Positions 42,588-50,306 of a DNA stretch of 64,000 nucleotides are shown here, in pieces; positions within the stretch are counted from its first letter, which is position 1, and each line of letters starts with the position of its first letter. The notes beneath the pieces were generated by a model, which ran no database searches, was not told where the DNA came from, and was given only the letters and a program-made list of their open reading frames with translations. A program made the translations under genes and the position numbers. The stretch lies in NCBI GenBank assembly GCA_020160935.1, contig JAIUPL010000003.1:62001-126000 (forward strand), given 5' to 3'. This DNA comes from Bacteroidota bacterium (GTDB lineage Bacteria; Bacteroidota; Bacteroidia; Chitinophagales; Saprospiraceae).

Positions 42588-42606
42588 AAATGAAATACGT
42601 TTGAGA

Positions 42607-42945
42607 TTATTTGAACAGAATGAAATACAGGGCCGCAATGACCAGCGCGGAGCCGATCATGTACACTGGAAGGAAAAAAATCATAAAAGCACAGGCGATT
42701 GCCCAGAGTTTGAATCCGGCTGTGCCATAGAAGAGGTATCCGAGGAGCCACCAGATGGCAGCCCACCCAAATCCATCAAGAGTTGGCGACGTCTGTACCG
42801 GGCTGGTATCCTGATCGCTCGCCTCGATTTTGGTCTGCGCAGTTTTCGAACCGGTATGTCGCTGGGAAGGAGGTTTTCGGAGTCGTCTGACGGGTACGTC
42901 GTCATCGACGATGACATCGTCCACGGTTGAAGTTGTGTACCACAT
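42607..42945 (-). CDS. Membrane protein with disordered N-terminus
   Basis: A 112-residue protein. Residues 1-55 are polar and acidic/basic (TVDDVIVDDDVPVRRLRKPP). Residues 58-110 hold two membrane segments (AAIWWLLGYLFYGTAGFKLW; IFFLPVYMIGSALVIAALYF). Second gene of the leftward operon. Possible superinfection exclusion protein by position only. Confidence 0.62.
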   Translation of the reverse strand: MWYTTSTVDDVIVDDDVPVRRLRKPPSQRHTGSKTAQTKIEASDQDTSPVQTSPTLDGFGWAAIWWLLGYLFYGTAGFKLWAIACAFMIFFLPVYMIGSALVIAALYFILFK

Positions 42946-43000
42946 GGATTGGAGGTGAAAAAGCCTGGAATAGGCGTGAATGAAAATGAATTGTGCATGA

Positions 43001-43303
43001 TTACGCTGATTTACGGATAAGGAAATCTACTTCTTGCTCCATCTGTCGGAACCCAAGTTCCGCCGCACGCTTCGCAAGGGCAAGCCCTTGCTCATATTGC
43101 GTCATGGCGGTTGCGTCAGGAACTACAAGTCCTTCGGCTTCGCGCTCAACAGCAGGCAGTCCATAGAAAATACATCTACGAAGCACATCGCTCAAAGTCG
43201 TTTGTCGACCAGGTCTTTGAACCGTCAACTTCGCTGCCAGCAATCGGAATGCTGCTACTTCATCGTCGTCAGAGCGACAGGATAGAAATTTGTCTTTCTT
43301 CAT
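43001..43303 (-). CDS. Likely DNA-binding regulator (ribbon-helix-helix-like)
   Basis: A 100-residue protein (MKKDKFLSCRSDDDEVAAFR start). The stretch QTTLSDVLRRCIFYGLPAV resembles the helix pair of ribbon-helix-helix proteins, and the C-terminus is helical. It is the first gene of the leftward operon, next to palindromes in its own promoter, so it may autoregulate. The family call is tentative. The ATG at 43303 is preferred to the long AT-rich upstream extension. Confidence 0.6.
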   Translation of the reverse strand: MKKDKFLSCRSDDDEVAAFRLLAAKLTVQRPGRQTTLSDVLRRCIFYGLPAVEREAEGLVVPDATAMTQYEQGLALAKRAAELGFRQMEQEVDFLIRKSA

Positions 43304-43400
43304 GTTTGAAAAATTGCACAAGTGTGTTAAACACTCTTTACATTTGTGATTAATAGTCACAAAGATGGAATAATATTGAATATTGTGCAACAATAAACAA
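43304..43400. promoter_or_regulatory. Divergent promoter/operator region at right end of element
   Basis: On the minus strand TTG, 19 bp, CATCTTTG is a near-consensus promoter for the leftward operon. AATATTGTGCAACAATA (43379-43395) is the inverse of the left-end operator over 17 bp. Two further palindromes lie in the leader: TTGTGA/TCACAA at 43344-43362 and GTGTTAAACAC at 43324-43334. The divergent gene at 43425 starts just beyond. Confidence 0.68.
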
Positions 43401-43424
43401 TATTATTTATCAACACATCATAAC

Positions 43425-43793
43425 ATGAGAAACAATGAACTCGATCTGGAAACGGCAATAGACTATCTGGCCGGCAGAGACATCACAATCCAAAAGATTG
43501 TGGATAAGATGGGTATTGACAGGAACAAGTTCAACTCCTGGCGACGCTCTACGAAACCAGGCAGAAAAGCGGCTTTACACGATGAGTTGAAAAAAATGTT
43601 TCCTGAGTTGGAAAATGTTTCACCGCCCACTGAAGACGGACACAGGGCCTCGCTTGGTGAAAAATATACTCAACTCCTTGAAAAAAACATTGAGGAACTG
43701 AAAAGAGAGCGAGATGATTTGAAAAAACAAAACGAGGAACTGTTGCAGGAAATATTGAGAAATATCAGAAGAAGTGACCCTACAGCGACGTAA
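43425..43793 (+). CDS. Putative regulator: helix-turn-helix plus coiled coil
   Basis: A 122-residue protein. Residues 5-40 (DLETAIDYLAGRDITIQKIV with DKMGIDRNKFNSWRR) look like a helix-turn-helix. Residues 75-115 form a coiled coil (LLEKNIEELKRERDDLKKQN). It is divergent from the leftward operon and shares the operator region, the usual place for the master repressor. Which of the two flanking proteins binds the palindrome cannot be told. Confidence 0.65.
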   Translation: MRNNELDLETAIDYLAGRDITIQKIVDKMGIDRNKFNSWRRSTKPGRKAALHDELKKMFPELENVSPPTEDGHRASLGEKYTQLLEKNIEELKRERDDLKKQNEELLQEILRNIRRSDPTAT

Positions 43794-43814
43794 AAAAGCC
43801 AAACTATAACTCAT

Positions 43815-43979
43815 ATGAAAAGTCCGAAAAACAAACATGGAAACGACCCCGTAAAACCATATGAGAAAATAATCCTGATTTCAGAAATAATCAATTTGCG
43901 TCGATTAAGACGAAAACTCCGGAAAACCCTAAAACTATCAAGAGAAATAGCGCTTCAAATAGATAATCACACCGAATAG
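43815..43979 (+). CDS. Small basic protein, 54 residues
   Basis: The frame opens MKSPKNKHGNDPVKPYEKII and continues with INLRRLRRKLRKTLKLSREI, an Arg/Lys-rich helix. It lies 21 bp after the putative regulator and ends exactly at the terminator. It could be an excisionase-like or accessory DNA-binding protein. Short, so moderate confidence. Confidence 0.5.
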   Translation: MKSPKNKHGNDPVKPYEKIILISEIINLRRLRRKLRKTLKLSREIALQIDNHTE

Positions 43980-44016
43980 AAAAGGCCCGCCCTGGATAAC
44001 CAGAGCGGGCCTTTTT
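43980..44016 (+). terminator. Terminator at right end of the element
   Basis: AAAAGGCCCGC (43980-43990) pairs with GCGGGCC (44105 offset aside, at 44005-44011) followed by five T. It ends the short rightward regulator transcript before attR. Confidence 0.8.
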
Positions 44017-44021
44017 CAATC

Positions 44022-44035
44022 AAACGACACCCAAA
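44022..44035 (+). promoter_or_regulatory. Candidate integrase arm-binding site (right)
   Basis: AAACGACACCCAAA shares an 11-mer with the tandem words at 12745-12764, inside the left end. One site here and two there would suit an asymmetric integrase complex. Confidence 0.4.
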
Positions 44036-44088
44036 TCAACCTCCACATTTTCTAACTGTGTCTCCGTCAATGCTTTGCGGTGGCTTTT

Positions 44089-44179
44089 GTAGCCCGTACG
44101 GGAATCGAACCCGTGTTACAGGAATGAAAATCCTGCGTCCTAACCCCTAGACGAACGGGCCTCTTGGCGGAAGCGGGGC
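44089..44179. repeat. attR: 91-bp direct repeat containing tRNA-Glu
   Basis: Identical to 12639-12729. It marks the right junction. Sequence to its right is host DNA carrying the tRNA promoter. Confidence 0.93.
44090..44161 (-). tRNA. tRNA-Glu (anticodon TTC), right copy with host promoter
   Basis: The cloverleaf is identical to the left copy. Upstream it retains TATCTTTG and TTG at 21-bp spacing, so this is the copy likely expressed in the lysogen. Its 3' flank is element DNA; no terminator hairpin follows closely, and transcription would run toward the 54-residue gene's terminator on the opposite strand. Confidence 0.95.
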
Positions 44180-44210
44180 AAAGATAAAAGCACTCAATTC
44201 GGAAAACCAA
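44179..44210 (-). promoter_or_regulatory. Host promoter of tRNA-Glu
   Basis: Minus-strand TTG (44208-44210), 21-bp spacer, TATCTTTG (44179-44186), which fits the Bacteroidota -33/-7 consensus. The last base of attR is the final G of the -7 box, so integration leaves this promoter attached to the right copy only. Confidence 0.7.
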
Positions 44211-44248
44211 GCGTGTGTGAAAATTTTTTTCAAAAAAAATGATCTACC

Positions 44249-46066
44249 CTAAAATCCGTGGTTTTCCAGCACTTTTCTTGCTCTTTGCACAACGCTGGGG
44301 TCAATTTCCAGTTCCGGCGCATGATGCGGTTTCTTTCTTGCATCGATGACAAGCGGGCCACGGCATCCCCAGTGTTTGTGTTCTGTGAATGCTTGCACCC
44401 CATACATATCGTGGCTTGGATTGGCCCTGGTAAATGCAACCCACACAAAATTATTCGTGTTGGCGGCAGTGAAACGGCTATCGTCTGCCAACACGATCAT
44501 TGGAATATGTTGAAGGTCGAAACGCTCGAGCCAGGTACATAGTTCCGCAACCTGCGCTCGGGCCGTTTTTTCAAATTCAAATCTGGGCGCCTCGATCACC
44601 AGCATACCTGGCTGGAAAAAATGCGGGTTGTTAAATCCTTCCGGCAGTGTGAAGTTTTGGGGTAGTTCTGCTTTTAGTTCACGACGCTGCGTGCCCCTAC
44701 ATGCAACAATGACTTTTGAACCTGCATTCCAACCCGACCCGGAATAATCCAGCGTATCGATGGTTGTTTTGGTCTGGAAATGCAAGTCGCGTGTCCAGTC
44801 GACTCTTTCCAGGAAATGCCTGAAAAAATGCGGCAGGTCATGGGTATCAAGCCTTGGGTCATCATCGGAAGCAGCGATGAACAGGAACTTTGCCAGCGAG
44901 GTTTGTCCGGTACCCAGCACCCGATTCGCGATGGTCAGAATCTCTTCCGGCACACGTTCACGGAAAGGCATGTAGCGCTCGTGTCCGATGGCCAGCAGCA
45001 GCGGATGTACGCCGGCAGCATCCACCGCATGCAATTCCTTCAAACCGGGAAATTCCTGTGGCGTGAGCGGCGCTACCAATTCATGGATCAGCCAGCCAAA
45101 ACTGCTGTCCTCCATCGGAGGTCGGCCCACTACGCTGAAATGCCAGAGCGGGTTTTTGCGGTGGTACACCTTGTGTACACGCATGACGGGGAAATCATGC
45201 GTCAGCGAGTAATAACCCAAGTGGTCTCCAAAAGGGCCTTCCGGCTTTTTTACGTCCTTCAAAATTTCGCCTGTGATCACAAAATCGGCATCCGAACTAA
45301 GAAACTGCCCGTTTTGCCGGGTATATCGAAAACGACGACCAGCCAGCAATCCGGCGAACGTGAGTTCACTCAAACCTTCCGGTAGCGGCATAATAGCCGA
45401 AAAAGCGTGGCTGGGTGGCCCGCCCACAAAAATGCTGGCGTAAAAAGGTTTATTCAGTTCATTGTAACGGGTATGGTGCACACCAATTCCCCGGTGCAAC
45501 TGATAGTGCAGGCCTATTTCTTCGTTTGGAATATATTCATTGCCAGATAGTTGTATTCTGTACATGCCCAGATTGCCATGCATGGGGCCCGGCTTGTCAG
45601 GGTCTTCTGTGTATACCTGTGGCATGGTGATGAATGCACCGCCGTCCATGGGCCAACTTTTTACCTGTGGCAACTGGTCGATGCTGGTAGTGCCCCATGT
45701 CACAGCGCTTCCTGTCCAACTGCGCATCGGCAATGCAGAAACAGCCGTAAATGGCGCACCCATGTAACGCATCGGATTTTTTAACGCCGCTGCCGGGTCC
45801 TTTTTGAGTTCGATGACGCGCTTTACACGCTCCAGGCTGTGGCGAAACAGCCATGCTGTGCGTTCAAAAGTGCCGTAAATATTGCTCACAGCCTGAAACG
45901 GGCTTCCTTTTACCCGTTCAAATAAAATAGCCGGCCCTTGTCGCTCGAATACCTGCCGGTGTATTTCGGCAATATCTAGGTTGGGATCTACTTCTTCACG
46001 AATGCGCAGAAGCATTCCGTGCTGTTCCAGATCATTGACTGCTTCGCGGAGACTGCGATAAGCCAT
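44249..46066 (-). CDS. UbiD-family decarboxylase
   Basis: A 605-residue prenylated-FMN-dependent decarboxylase. Seen: MAYRSLREAVNDLEQHGMLL at the start, RIQLSGNEYIPNEEIGLHYQ near 190, GPFGDHLGYYSLTHDFPV near 300 and the C-terminal HPSHD-like NPSHDMYGVQAFTEHKHWGC. The large size and the adjacent ubiX fit the menaquinone-linked UbiD form of Bacteroidota. UbiX supplies the prenyl-FMN cofactor. Substrate assignment remains inference. Confidence 0.9.
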   Translation of the reverse strand: MAYRSLREAVNDLEQHGMLLRIREEVDPNLDIAEIHRQVFERQGPAILFERVKGSPFQAVSNIYGTFERTAWLFRHSLERVKRVIELKKDPAAALKNPMRYMGAPFTAVSALPMRSWTGSAVTWGTTSIDQLPQVKSWPMDGGAFITMPQVYTEDPDKPGPMHGNLGMYRIQLSGNEYIPNEEIGLHYQLHRGIGVHHTRYNELNKPFYASIFVGGPPSHAFSAIMPLPEGLSELTFAGLLAGRRFRYTRQNGQFLSSDADFVITGEILKDVKKPEGPFGDHLGYYSLTHDFPVMRVHKVYHRKNPLWHFSVVGRPPMEDSSFGWLIHELVAPLTPQEFPGLKELHAVDAAGVHPLLLAIGHERYMPFRERVPEEILTIANRVLGTGQTSLAKFLFIAASDDDPRLDTHDLPHFFRHFLERVDWTRDLHFQTKTTIDTLDYSGSGWNAGSKVIVACRGTQRRELKAELPQNFTLPEGFNNPHFFQPGMLVIEAPRFEFEKTARAQVAELCTWLERFDLQHIPMIVLADDSRFTAANTNNFVWVAFTRANPSHDMYGVQAFTEHKHWGCRGPLVIDARKKPHHAPELEIDPSVVQRARKVLENHGF

Positions 46067-46103
46067 AGTGAGTGGTGAGTGGTGAGTGGTAAGAAGTGAG
46101 TGG
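46067..46103. repeat. GTGAGTG heptad repeats between ubiX and ubiD
   Basis: About five 7-nt units (GTGAGTG, with GTAAGAA as one variant) fill the 37-bp gap. It is a single-sided array without a matching arm. Confidence 0.7.
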
Positions 46104-46670
46104 TTAAGGGGTGGGGGATTCGCCCCAGCGGTAGGTGTCGGGGCGGAGGCCTGCCAGGTCGAGTACACGATCGGTGACGGTTCGAACAACTGCCGTAATA
46201 TCCACAGGTTTTGAATAAAACGATGGGCTGGCGGGGCAAATAATGCCGCCTGCTTCCGTAACCGTTTTCATGTTGTTGATATGAATCAGGTTGAGCGGGG
46301 TATCGCGCGTCACCAATATCAGTTTTCTACGTTCTTTGAGCATGACATCGGCTGCGCGGGTGATAAGGTCATTGCTGATGCCTGTAGCGATACGTGCCAA
46401 AACCCCCATCGAACACGGACAAACGATCATGGCGTCATATCGGGCTGAACCGCTGGCAAAAGGAGCAAAAAAATCGTTTTTTTCGTAAAACTGAAAAGGG
46501 TAGGGGCTAAAGTCGGGCTCCCCGAGTTCCAGTTCCCAGTTGATACGGGCATTGTCGGACAACACCACGCCCACCGTTTCGGTTTGCGCTGATAAAGAAG
46601 TCAGCGTGTCGAGCAATGCCTTGGCGTAAATAGAGCCGGAAGAACCGGTAATGGCAACAACTATTTTCAT
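46104..46670 (-). CDS. ubiX: Flavin prenyltransferase
   Basis: The 188-residue protein makes prenylated FMN for UbiD-type decarboxylases. Seen: MKIVVAITGSSGSIYAKALL at the start (flavin-binding GSSGS), SDNARINWELE near 45, DAMIVCPCSMGVLARIATGI near 90 and RRKLILVTRDTPLNLIHINN near 120. Length equals E. coli UbiX (189). It is upstream of the UbiD-family gene by 37 bp, so the two form an operon. Confidence 0.94.
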   Translation of the reverse strand: MKIVVAITGSSGSIYAKALLDTLTSLSAQTETVGVVLSDNARINWELELGEPDFSPYPFQFYEKNDFFAPFASGSARYDAMIVCPCSMGVLARIATGISNDLITRAADVMLKERRKLILVTRDTPLNLIHINNMKTVTEAGGIICPASPSFYSKPVDITAVVRTVTDRVLDLAGLRPDTYRWGESPTP

Positions 46671-46671
46671 G

Positions 46672-46858
46672 GACACGGATTGGAAACACGGATTACACGG
46701 AGGGTGACGGATTTTCACAGATTTGGTCTTCAGAAAAACGAGCCATTCCTGCCAGTAACGAACACTTAAACACGAATAAATGAAAATGGCTCATTCAAAA
46801 AGATAAAATCTGTGAAAATCCGTTACCCTCTGTGTAATCCGTGTTTCCAATCCGTGTT
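46672..46858. repeat. Long inverted repeat built on CACGGATT/AATCCGTG words
   Basis: 46672-46725 (ACACGGATTGGAAACACGG onward) pairs with 46805-46858 with about three mismatches. The inner 80 bp also partly pair (GAGCCATT/AATGGCTC). It fills the gap between the AAA+ gene and ubiX. CACGGATTACACGGATT-like words are common intergenic repeats in several phyla. Confidence 0.82.
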
Positions 46859-46862
46859 TCAC

Positions 46863-49511
46863 CTACTTGCCAAAACCGATGTTTTTGCGCACAAACAAAT
46901 TGAGTTTGTCCTTTTCAAAAGTGAATGATGCAACATCATCGGCTGTGATGGTGTGCATGCGCTCATCTTCTTCCGGACGATTGTGTGCAATGCGCAGATT
47001 CTGGTTTTTGATGGCTTCCATCACCACCTGGCGCACTGCACGGGCATTTCCGAAATATTTATCGCGGAACTGATGGAGGAAACGCAGGTATTTGCCCAGG
47101 TATTCGCGTGCCTCTTCCTCCACGCGGTAATGTTCCTGCTGAAACATGTACAGAGCAATTTCCAGCAATTCTTCCGGCGAATAGTCCTCGAAACGCAGGA
47201 TTTTGTCAAAACGGCTGTTCAACCCCGGGTTTGTTTTCAGGAATTGATCCATATTTTCAGGATAACCGGCTACGAAAACGAAAAACTCGCCGCGGTGGTC
47301 TTCCATGCGTTTCAACAGCGTTTGAATGGCCTCATCACCAAAATCGCCTTGCGACCCGCGGCCGGAGTTGGTAAGCGCATAGGCTTCATCGATGAACAAT
47401 ACGCCGCCCATCGACTCTTCCACGCGTTCGGTGGTTTTGATGGCCGTTTGGCCCACATAACCTGCCACCAGGCCTTGCCGGTCGGTTTCGATCATATGGC
47501 CGCGCTCGAGTACGCCGAGGGCTTTGTAAATCTTTGTGAGAATACGGGCCACCGTAGTTTTGCCAGTGCCCGGATTGCCTACAAACACGGTATGCAGGTA
47601 GAAACGCCCCAATACATCGCGGCCGGAATCCCGGTTGAAACGTACCAGGTGTACCAGTTCGCGGATGTCTTTTTTGATGTTCTGCATCCCGATCAGGCTG
47701 TCGAGTTCGTGCAAGGCAGTTGTAAGCAGCGCTTCGTCGACAGGAATATTGGGCAATGGGCGTTTCTGGGTGATCTTGACTTTTTCTATATCTTCCCGGA
47801 GGATTAAAGTGAGCGCCTCGGAATTCAGGTTACGTACTTCCGGGTAGCTCATAAGGCGAAGTCCCAGTTGAATTTTGGCCTTGTCGATCAGGTCATGTAC
47901 AAATCGGGCATTGCCAAATGCGCGGTCGCGGCTTCTGAATGCCTCGGTGATCATTTCGTCGACCATCGTTTTGGCTTCTTTGGCCAGCATGACCTCTTTC
48001 TCATTGCAGGCATAATCGGCAATCATGCTGAGTTCCTGCGGGAGGTAATCTGCAAATTCAAAGGTGAGTTTGAACCGGCTGCGCAAACCCGGGTTGGAAT
48101 CAAGGAAAGTTTTCATTTCCTTTGGATAACCAGCCACAATTACGGCCAGGTCGCCAGGGCCATTGGATAACTCTTTGACCAGAATTTCAATTACTTCCCG
48201 GCCAAAATCCTTGGAATCTTCAGCGCTTCGGGCAAGCGAGTAGGCCTCATCGATGAAGAGCACGCCGCCACGAGCCATTTCAATGGCATCTTTGACTTTG
48301 GGTGCTGTCTGGCCGATGTATTCGCCTACCAGGTCGGTACGGTCGACTTCATGTACGTGGCCTTTTGACAGCAGACCCATTTTTTTATACAGGCGACCCA
48401 TCATTTTGGCTACGGTAGTTTTACCTGTACCAGGGTTTCCTATAAATATGGAGTGTACGTTGATGCCGTCTTTTTCTACAAACCCTTTTTCCTTACGGAG
48501 TTGAAGGAACTGAATGTACTGAGCATGCTCGCGCACTTTGGTTTTTATTTCATTCAGTCCGATCAGGGCATTGAGTTTGGACAATACTTCTTCAAAATTT
48601 TCGGTATCTTCCTCATCAGGCTGCAGAAAAACCTGTTGTCCTTTATCGGGTAGAAATACCGCATTGACGCCTTCATCCCAGTCTACGCCCACTTCAAAAG
48701 GCATGACGGCCATGAGTTGATCCATGAAAACGATCTCGGCGGTGTAGCGGTCGTTTCGCCAGGAGCCTTTCACATTGCTGCCCCAGCCGGCAGTTATTTT
48801 CATGCCGTCGTCACTTTTTTCCACCTTGTGCAGGCGAACGACCTGACCTTTCAGTTCGCGGGCATCGTTGTAAAATTTGATAAACAACTCGCACTGCCAC
48901 TGTTTACTGAGCAGCAGGTTTTTCAGGGTGATTTCGGCGTAGATGTAACGGGTTTCATCACCAAAGAAGCGTTTCATGTACTGGCGCTCAAACTCTGGAA
49001 TATCGTCATAGGGCCCTTCATACATACGAAGGGAGGTGATCTGACAATACGGGTTGTCGGTTTTGGTGATGGCGCGACCTGCTTCTTCGATGTAAAAATA
49101 TTTGGTGCCTACTTTTTCACCCTCGATCCATGCTTCCCAGTAATAGGCGCCTTTTTTCCAGAATACGCCTTCCTGTTTATTGCCCCAGCCTTCGCGGATA
49201 TAACCAACGGAGTCATATTTGCTGACTTTGCGGCGGAAAGGAAGCACACAAATTTCTTTTCGTTGTTTTTTGACTGCGTAGCACCTCAATTCCACATTCA
49301 CTTCCCAATCCTCTATATCGAAATGCTTGTTGTGGAAAGAGAGTTCTGCATATATATAGGTTGTTTCCAGCCGATCGAATACCTGGCGGTACTTTTTCTT
49401 GTTGTCGGCGAGCCACTCGGTAGACGCATACACCTTTAATTCCCTGAATTTCCATCGTTTGAACTCAGGTTCCTCATTCGTCGGTTGTATCTGTTGGGTT
49501 CCAAATTGCAT
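46863..49511 (-). CDS. Double AAA+ (CbbX/SpoVK-like) protein with duplicated N-terminal beta domain
   Basis: An 882-residue protein. Residues about 25-320 contain two related beta-rich units: YIYAELSFHN...GWGNKQEGVFWKKG and YIYAEITLKN...GWGSNVKGSWRNDR. Two CbbX-type AAA+ modules follow: Walker A GNPGTGKTTVAKM near 357 and GNPGTGKTTVAR near 644; Walker B FIDEAYSLARS and FIDEAYALTNS. Partner or substrate is unknown. The ATG at 49511 is preferred to 49583, whose extra residues lie in the divergent promoter region. Confidence 0.87.
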   Translation of the reverse strand: MQFGTQQIQPTNEEPEFKRWKFRELKVYASTEWLADNKKKYRQVFDRLETTYIYAELSFHNKHFDIEDWEVNVELRCYAVKKQRKEICVLPFRRKVSKYDSVGYIREGWGNKQEGVFWKKGAYYWEAWIEGEKVGTKYFYIEEAGRAITKTDNPYCQITSLRMYEGPYDDIPEFERQYMKRFFGDETRYIYAEITLKNLLLSKQWQCELFIKFYNDARELKGQVVRLHKVEKSDDGMKITAGWGSNVKGSWRNDRYTAEIVFMDQLMAVMPFEVGVDWDEGVNAVFLPDKGQQVFLQPDEEDTENFEEVLSKLNALIGLNEIKTKVREHAQYIQFLQLRKEKGFVEKDGINVHSIFIGNPGTGKTTVAKMMGRLYKKMGLLSKGHVHEVDRTDLVGEYIGQTAPKVKDAIEMARGGVLFIDEAYSLARSAEDSKDFGREVIEILVKELSNGPGDLAVIVAGYPKEMKTFLDSNPGLRSRFKLTFEFADYLPQELSMIADYACNEKEVMLAKEAKTMVDEMITEAFRSRDRAFGNARFVHDLIDKAKIQLGLRLMSYPEVRNLNSEALTLILREDIEKVKITQKRPLPNIPVDEALLTTALHELDSLIGMQNIKKDIRELVHLVRFNRDSGRDVLGRFYLHTVFVGNPGTGKTTVARILTKIYKALGVLERGHMIETDRQGLVAGYVGQTAIKTTERVEESMGGVLFIDEAYALTNSGRGSQGDFGDEAIQTLLKRMEDHRGEFFVFVAGYPENMDQFLKTNPGLNSRFDKILRFEDYSPEELLEIALYMFQQEHYRVEEEAREYLGKYLRFLHQFRDKYFGNARAVRQVVMEAIKNQNLRIAHNRPEEDERMHTITADDVASFTFEKDKLNLFVRKNIGFGK

Positions 49512-49622
49512 GACAGTAGCGCTGTGAATTTTATTACAGGGGTCTAAACAGCCAAATGTAGGGAGTGTAAACGAATTTTTCAAAACCTTCTATACATTAC
49601 CGTGTTTGAACGGGCAAAAAAT

Positions 49623-49630
49623 TACCTTTG
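49623..49630 (+). promoter_or_regulatory. -7 box upstream of the ferredoxin gene
   Basis: TACCTTTG matches TAnnTTTG and lies 21 bp before the ferredoxin ATG. A TTTG occurs 14 bp upstream, shorter than the usual spacer. Confidence 0.5.
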
Positions 49631-49651
49631 CACCCCTCTTGAAGCACGACC

Positions 49652-49993
49652 ATGGCAACCATTACTTTTCAATTTGAAGATACCAGCATCCCGAGCAAAA
49701 CAGTTTCGGGTAATTTTGTGGACATGTCTATCCTGGAACTGACCGAGGAATACGATGTGCACCTCAATCACAATTGTGGCGGCGTTTGCGCCTGCTCCAC
49801 CTGCCATTTGTATGTGGAAAAAGGCGATGAGTTTCTGGAAGAAATTTCTGACAAAGAAGAAGATTTTATCGATCGCGCCATCAATCCACGGCTTGAAAGC
49901 CGGCTGGGCTGTCAGTGTATCATTCTCGAGGAGGATGCGAAAGTTGTCGTAACCATTCCCGACCAACGCAGAATCATCGGACACGAGCATTGA
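49652..49993 (+). CDS. fdx: [2Fe-2S] ferredoxin, Isc type
   Basis: The 113-residue electron carrier has CGGVCACSTC near 45 and GCQC near 88, which supply the four cluster cysteines of adrenodoxin-type ferredoxins. The preceding YDVHLNHNCGG fits. It is followed 65 bp later by iscX, so the pair probably serves Fe-S cluster assembly. Other isc genes are not in the window. Confidence 0.92.
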   Translation: MATITFQFEDTSIPSKTVSGNFVDMSILELTEEYDVHLNHNCGGVCACSTCHLYVEKGDEFLEEISDKEEDFIDRAINPRLESRLGCQCIILEEDAKVVVTIPDQRRIIGHEH

Positions 49994-50023
49994 GTAATAC
50001 AAGCAAATCAACTACTCTACGCA

Positions 50024-50049
50024 CTCTCACTTCTCACTTCTCACCTCTA
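50024..50049. repeat. TCTCACT heptad array before iscX
   Basis: Three or four 7-nt units (TCTCACT/TCTCACC). The inverse array lies at 50907-50940, so the iscX-kdsC pair is flanked by inverted short tandem repeats. Confidence 0.65.
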
Positions 50050-50057
50050 TCCCCCGT

Positions 50058-50306
50058 ATGCCTTTTCACGATTTCGACAACATGCCCATTCACTGGGCCG
50101 ATCATGAAGATGTAGCCATGGCTTTGTACGAACGTTTTGGCGACGATTTTGATGAAAGTAAAATTTATCGAATCCGATTCACCGAATTGTTGCAGTGGAT
50201 ACTGGAAATCCCCAATTTTGAGGGCAAACGAGAAGATTCTAATGAAGGTCATCTGGAGCAAATCCAGGCAAAATGGGTTTACGAATGGAGAGCGAACAAC
50301 AAATAG
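50058..50306 (+). CDS. iscX: Fe-S assembly protein IscX
   Basis: The 82-residue protein matches IscX (66 in E. coli): IHWADHEDVAMALYERFGDD, RIRFTELLQWILEIPNF and SNEGHLEQIQAKWVYEW. IscX tunes IscS and binds iron. It overlaps the next gene by 22 bp. Confidence 0.9.
   Translation: MPFHDFDNMPIHWADHEDVAMALYERFGDDFDESKIYRIRFTELLQWILEIPNFEGKREDSNEGHLEQIQAKWVYEWRANNK

Larger units (their letters stand above)
12639..44179. mobile_element. Integrated 31.45-kb phage or capsid-encoding phage satellite in tRNA-Glu
   Basis: The element runs between 91-bp direct repeats with a tyrosine integrase at the left end. It has a rightward operon of recombination, methylation and unknown genes, and a leftward operon with replication, terminase, portal, protease, capsid, connector, adaptor and holin genes. 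I find no tail tube, tape measure, baseplate or endolysin gene. One gene shows decay (25331-25527). It may be a capsid-forming satellite or a prophage with its tail module lost. Period between repeats is 31,450 bp. Confidence 0.93.

Noticed and set aside
46953-47807. 284-codon frame antisense to the AAA+ gene
   Set aside because: Shadow of a strongly biased codon pattern in the AAA+ frame.
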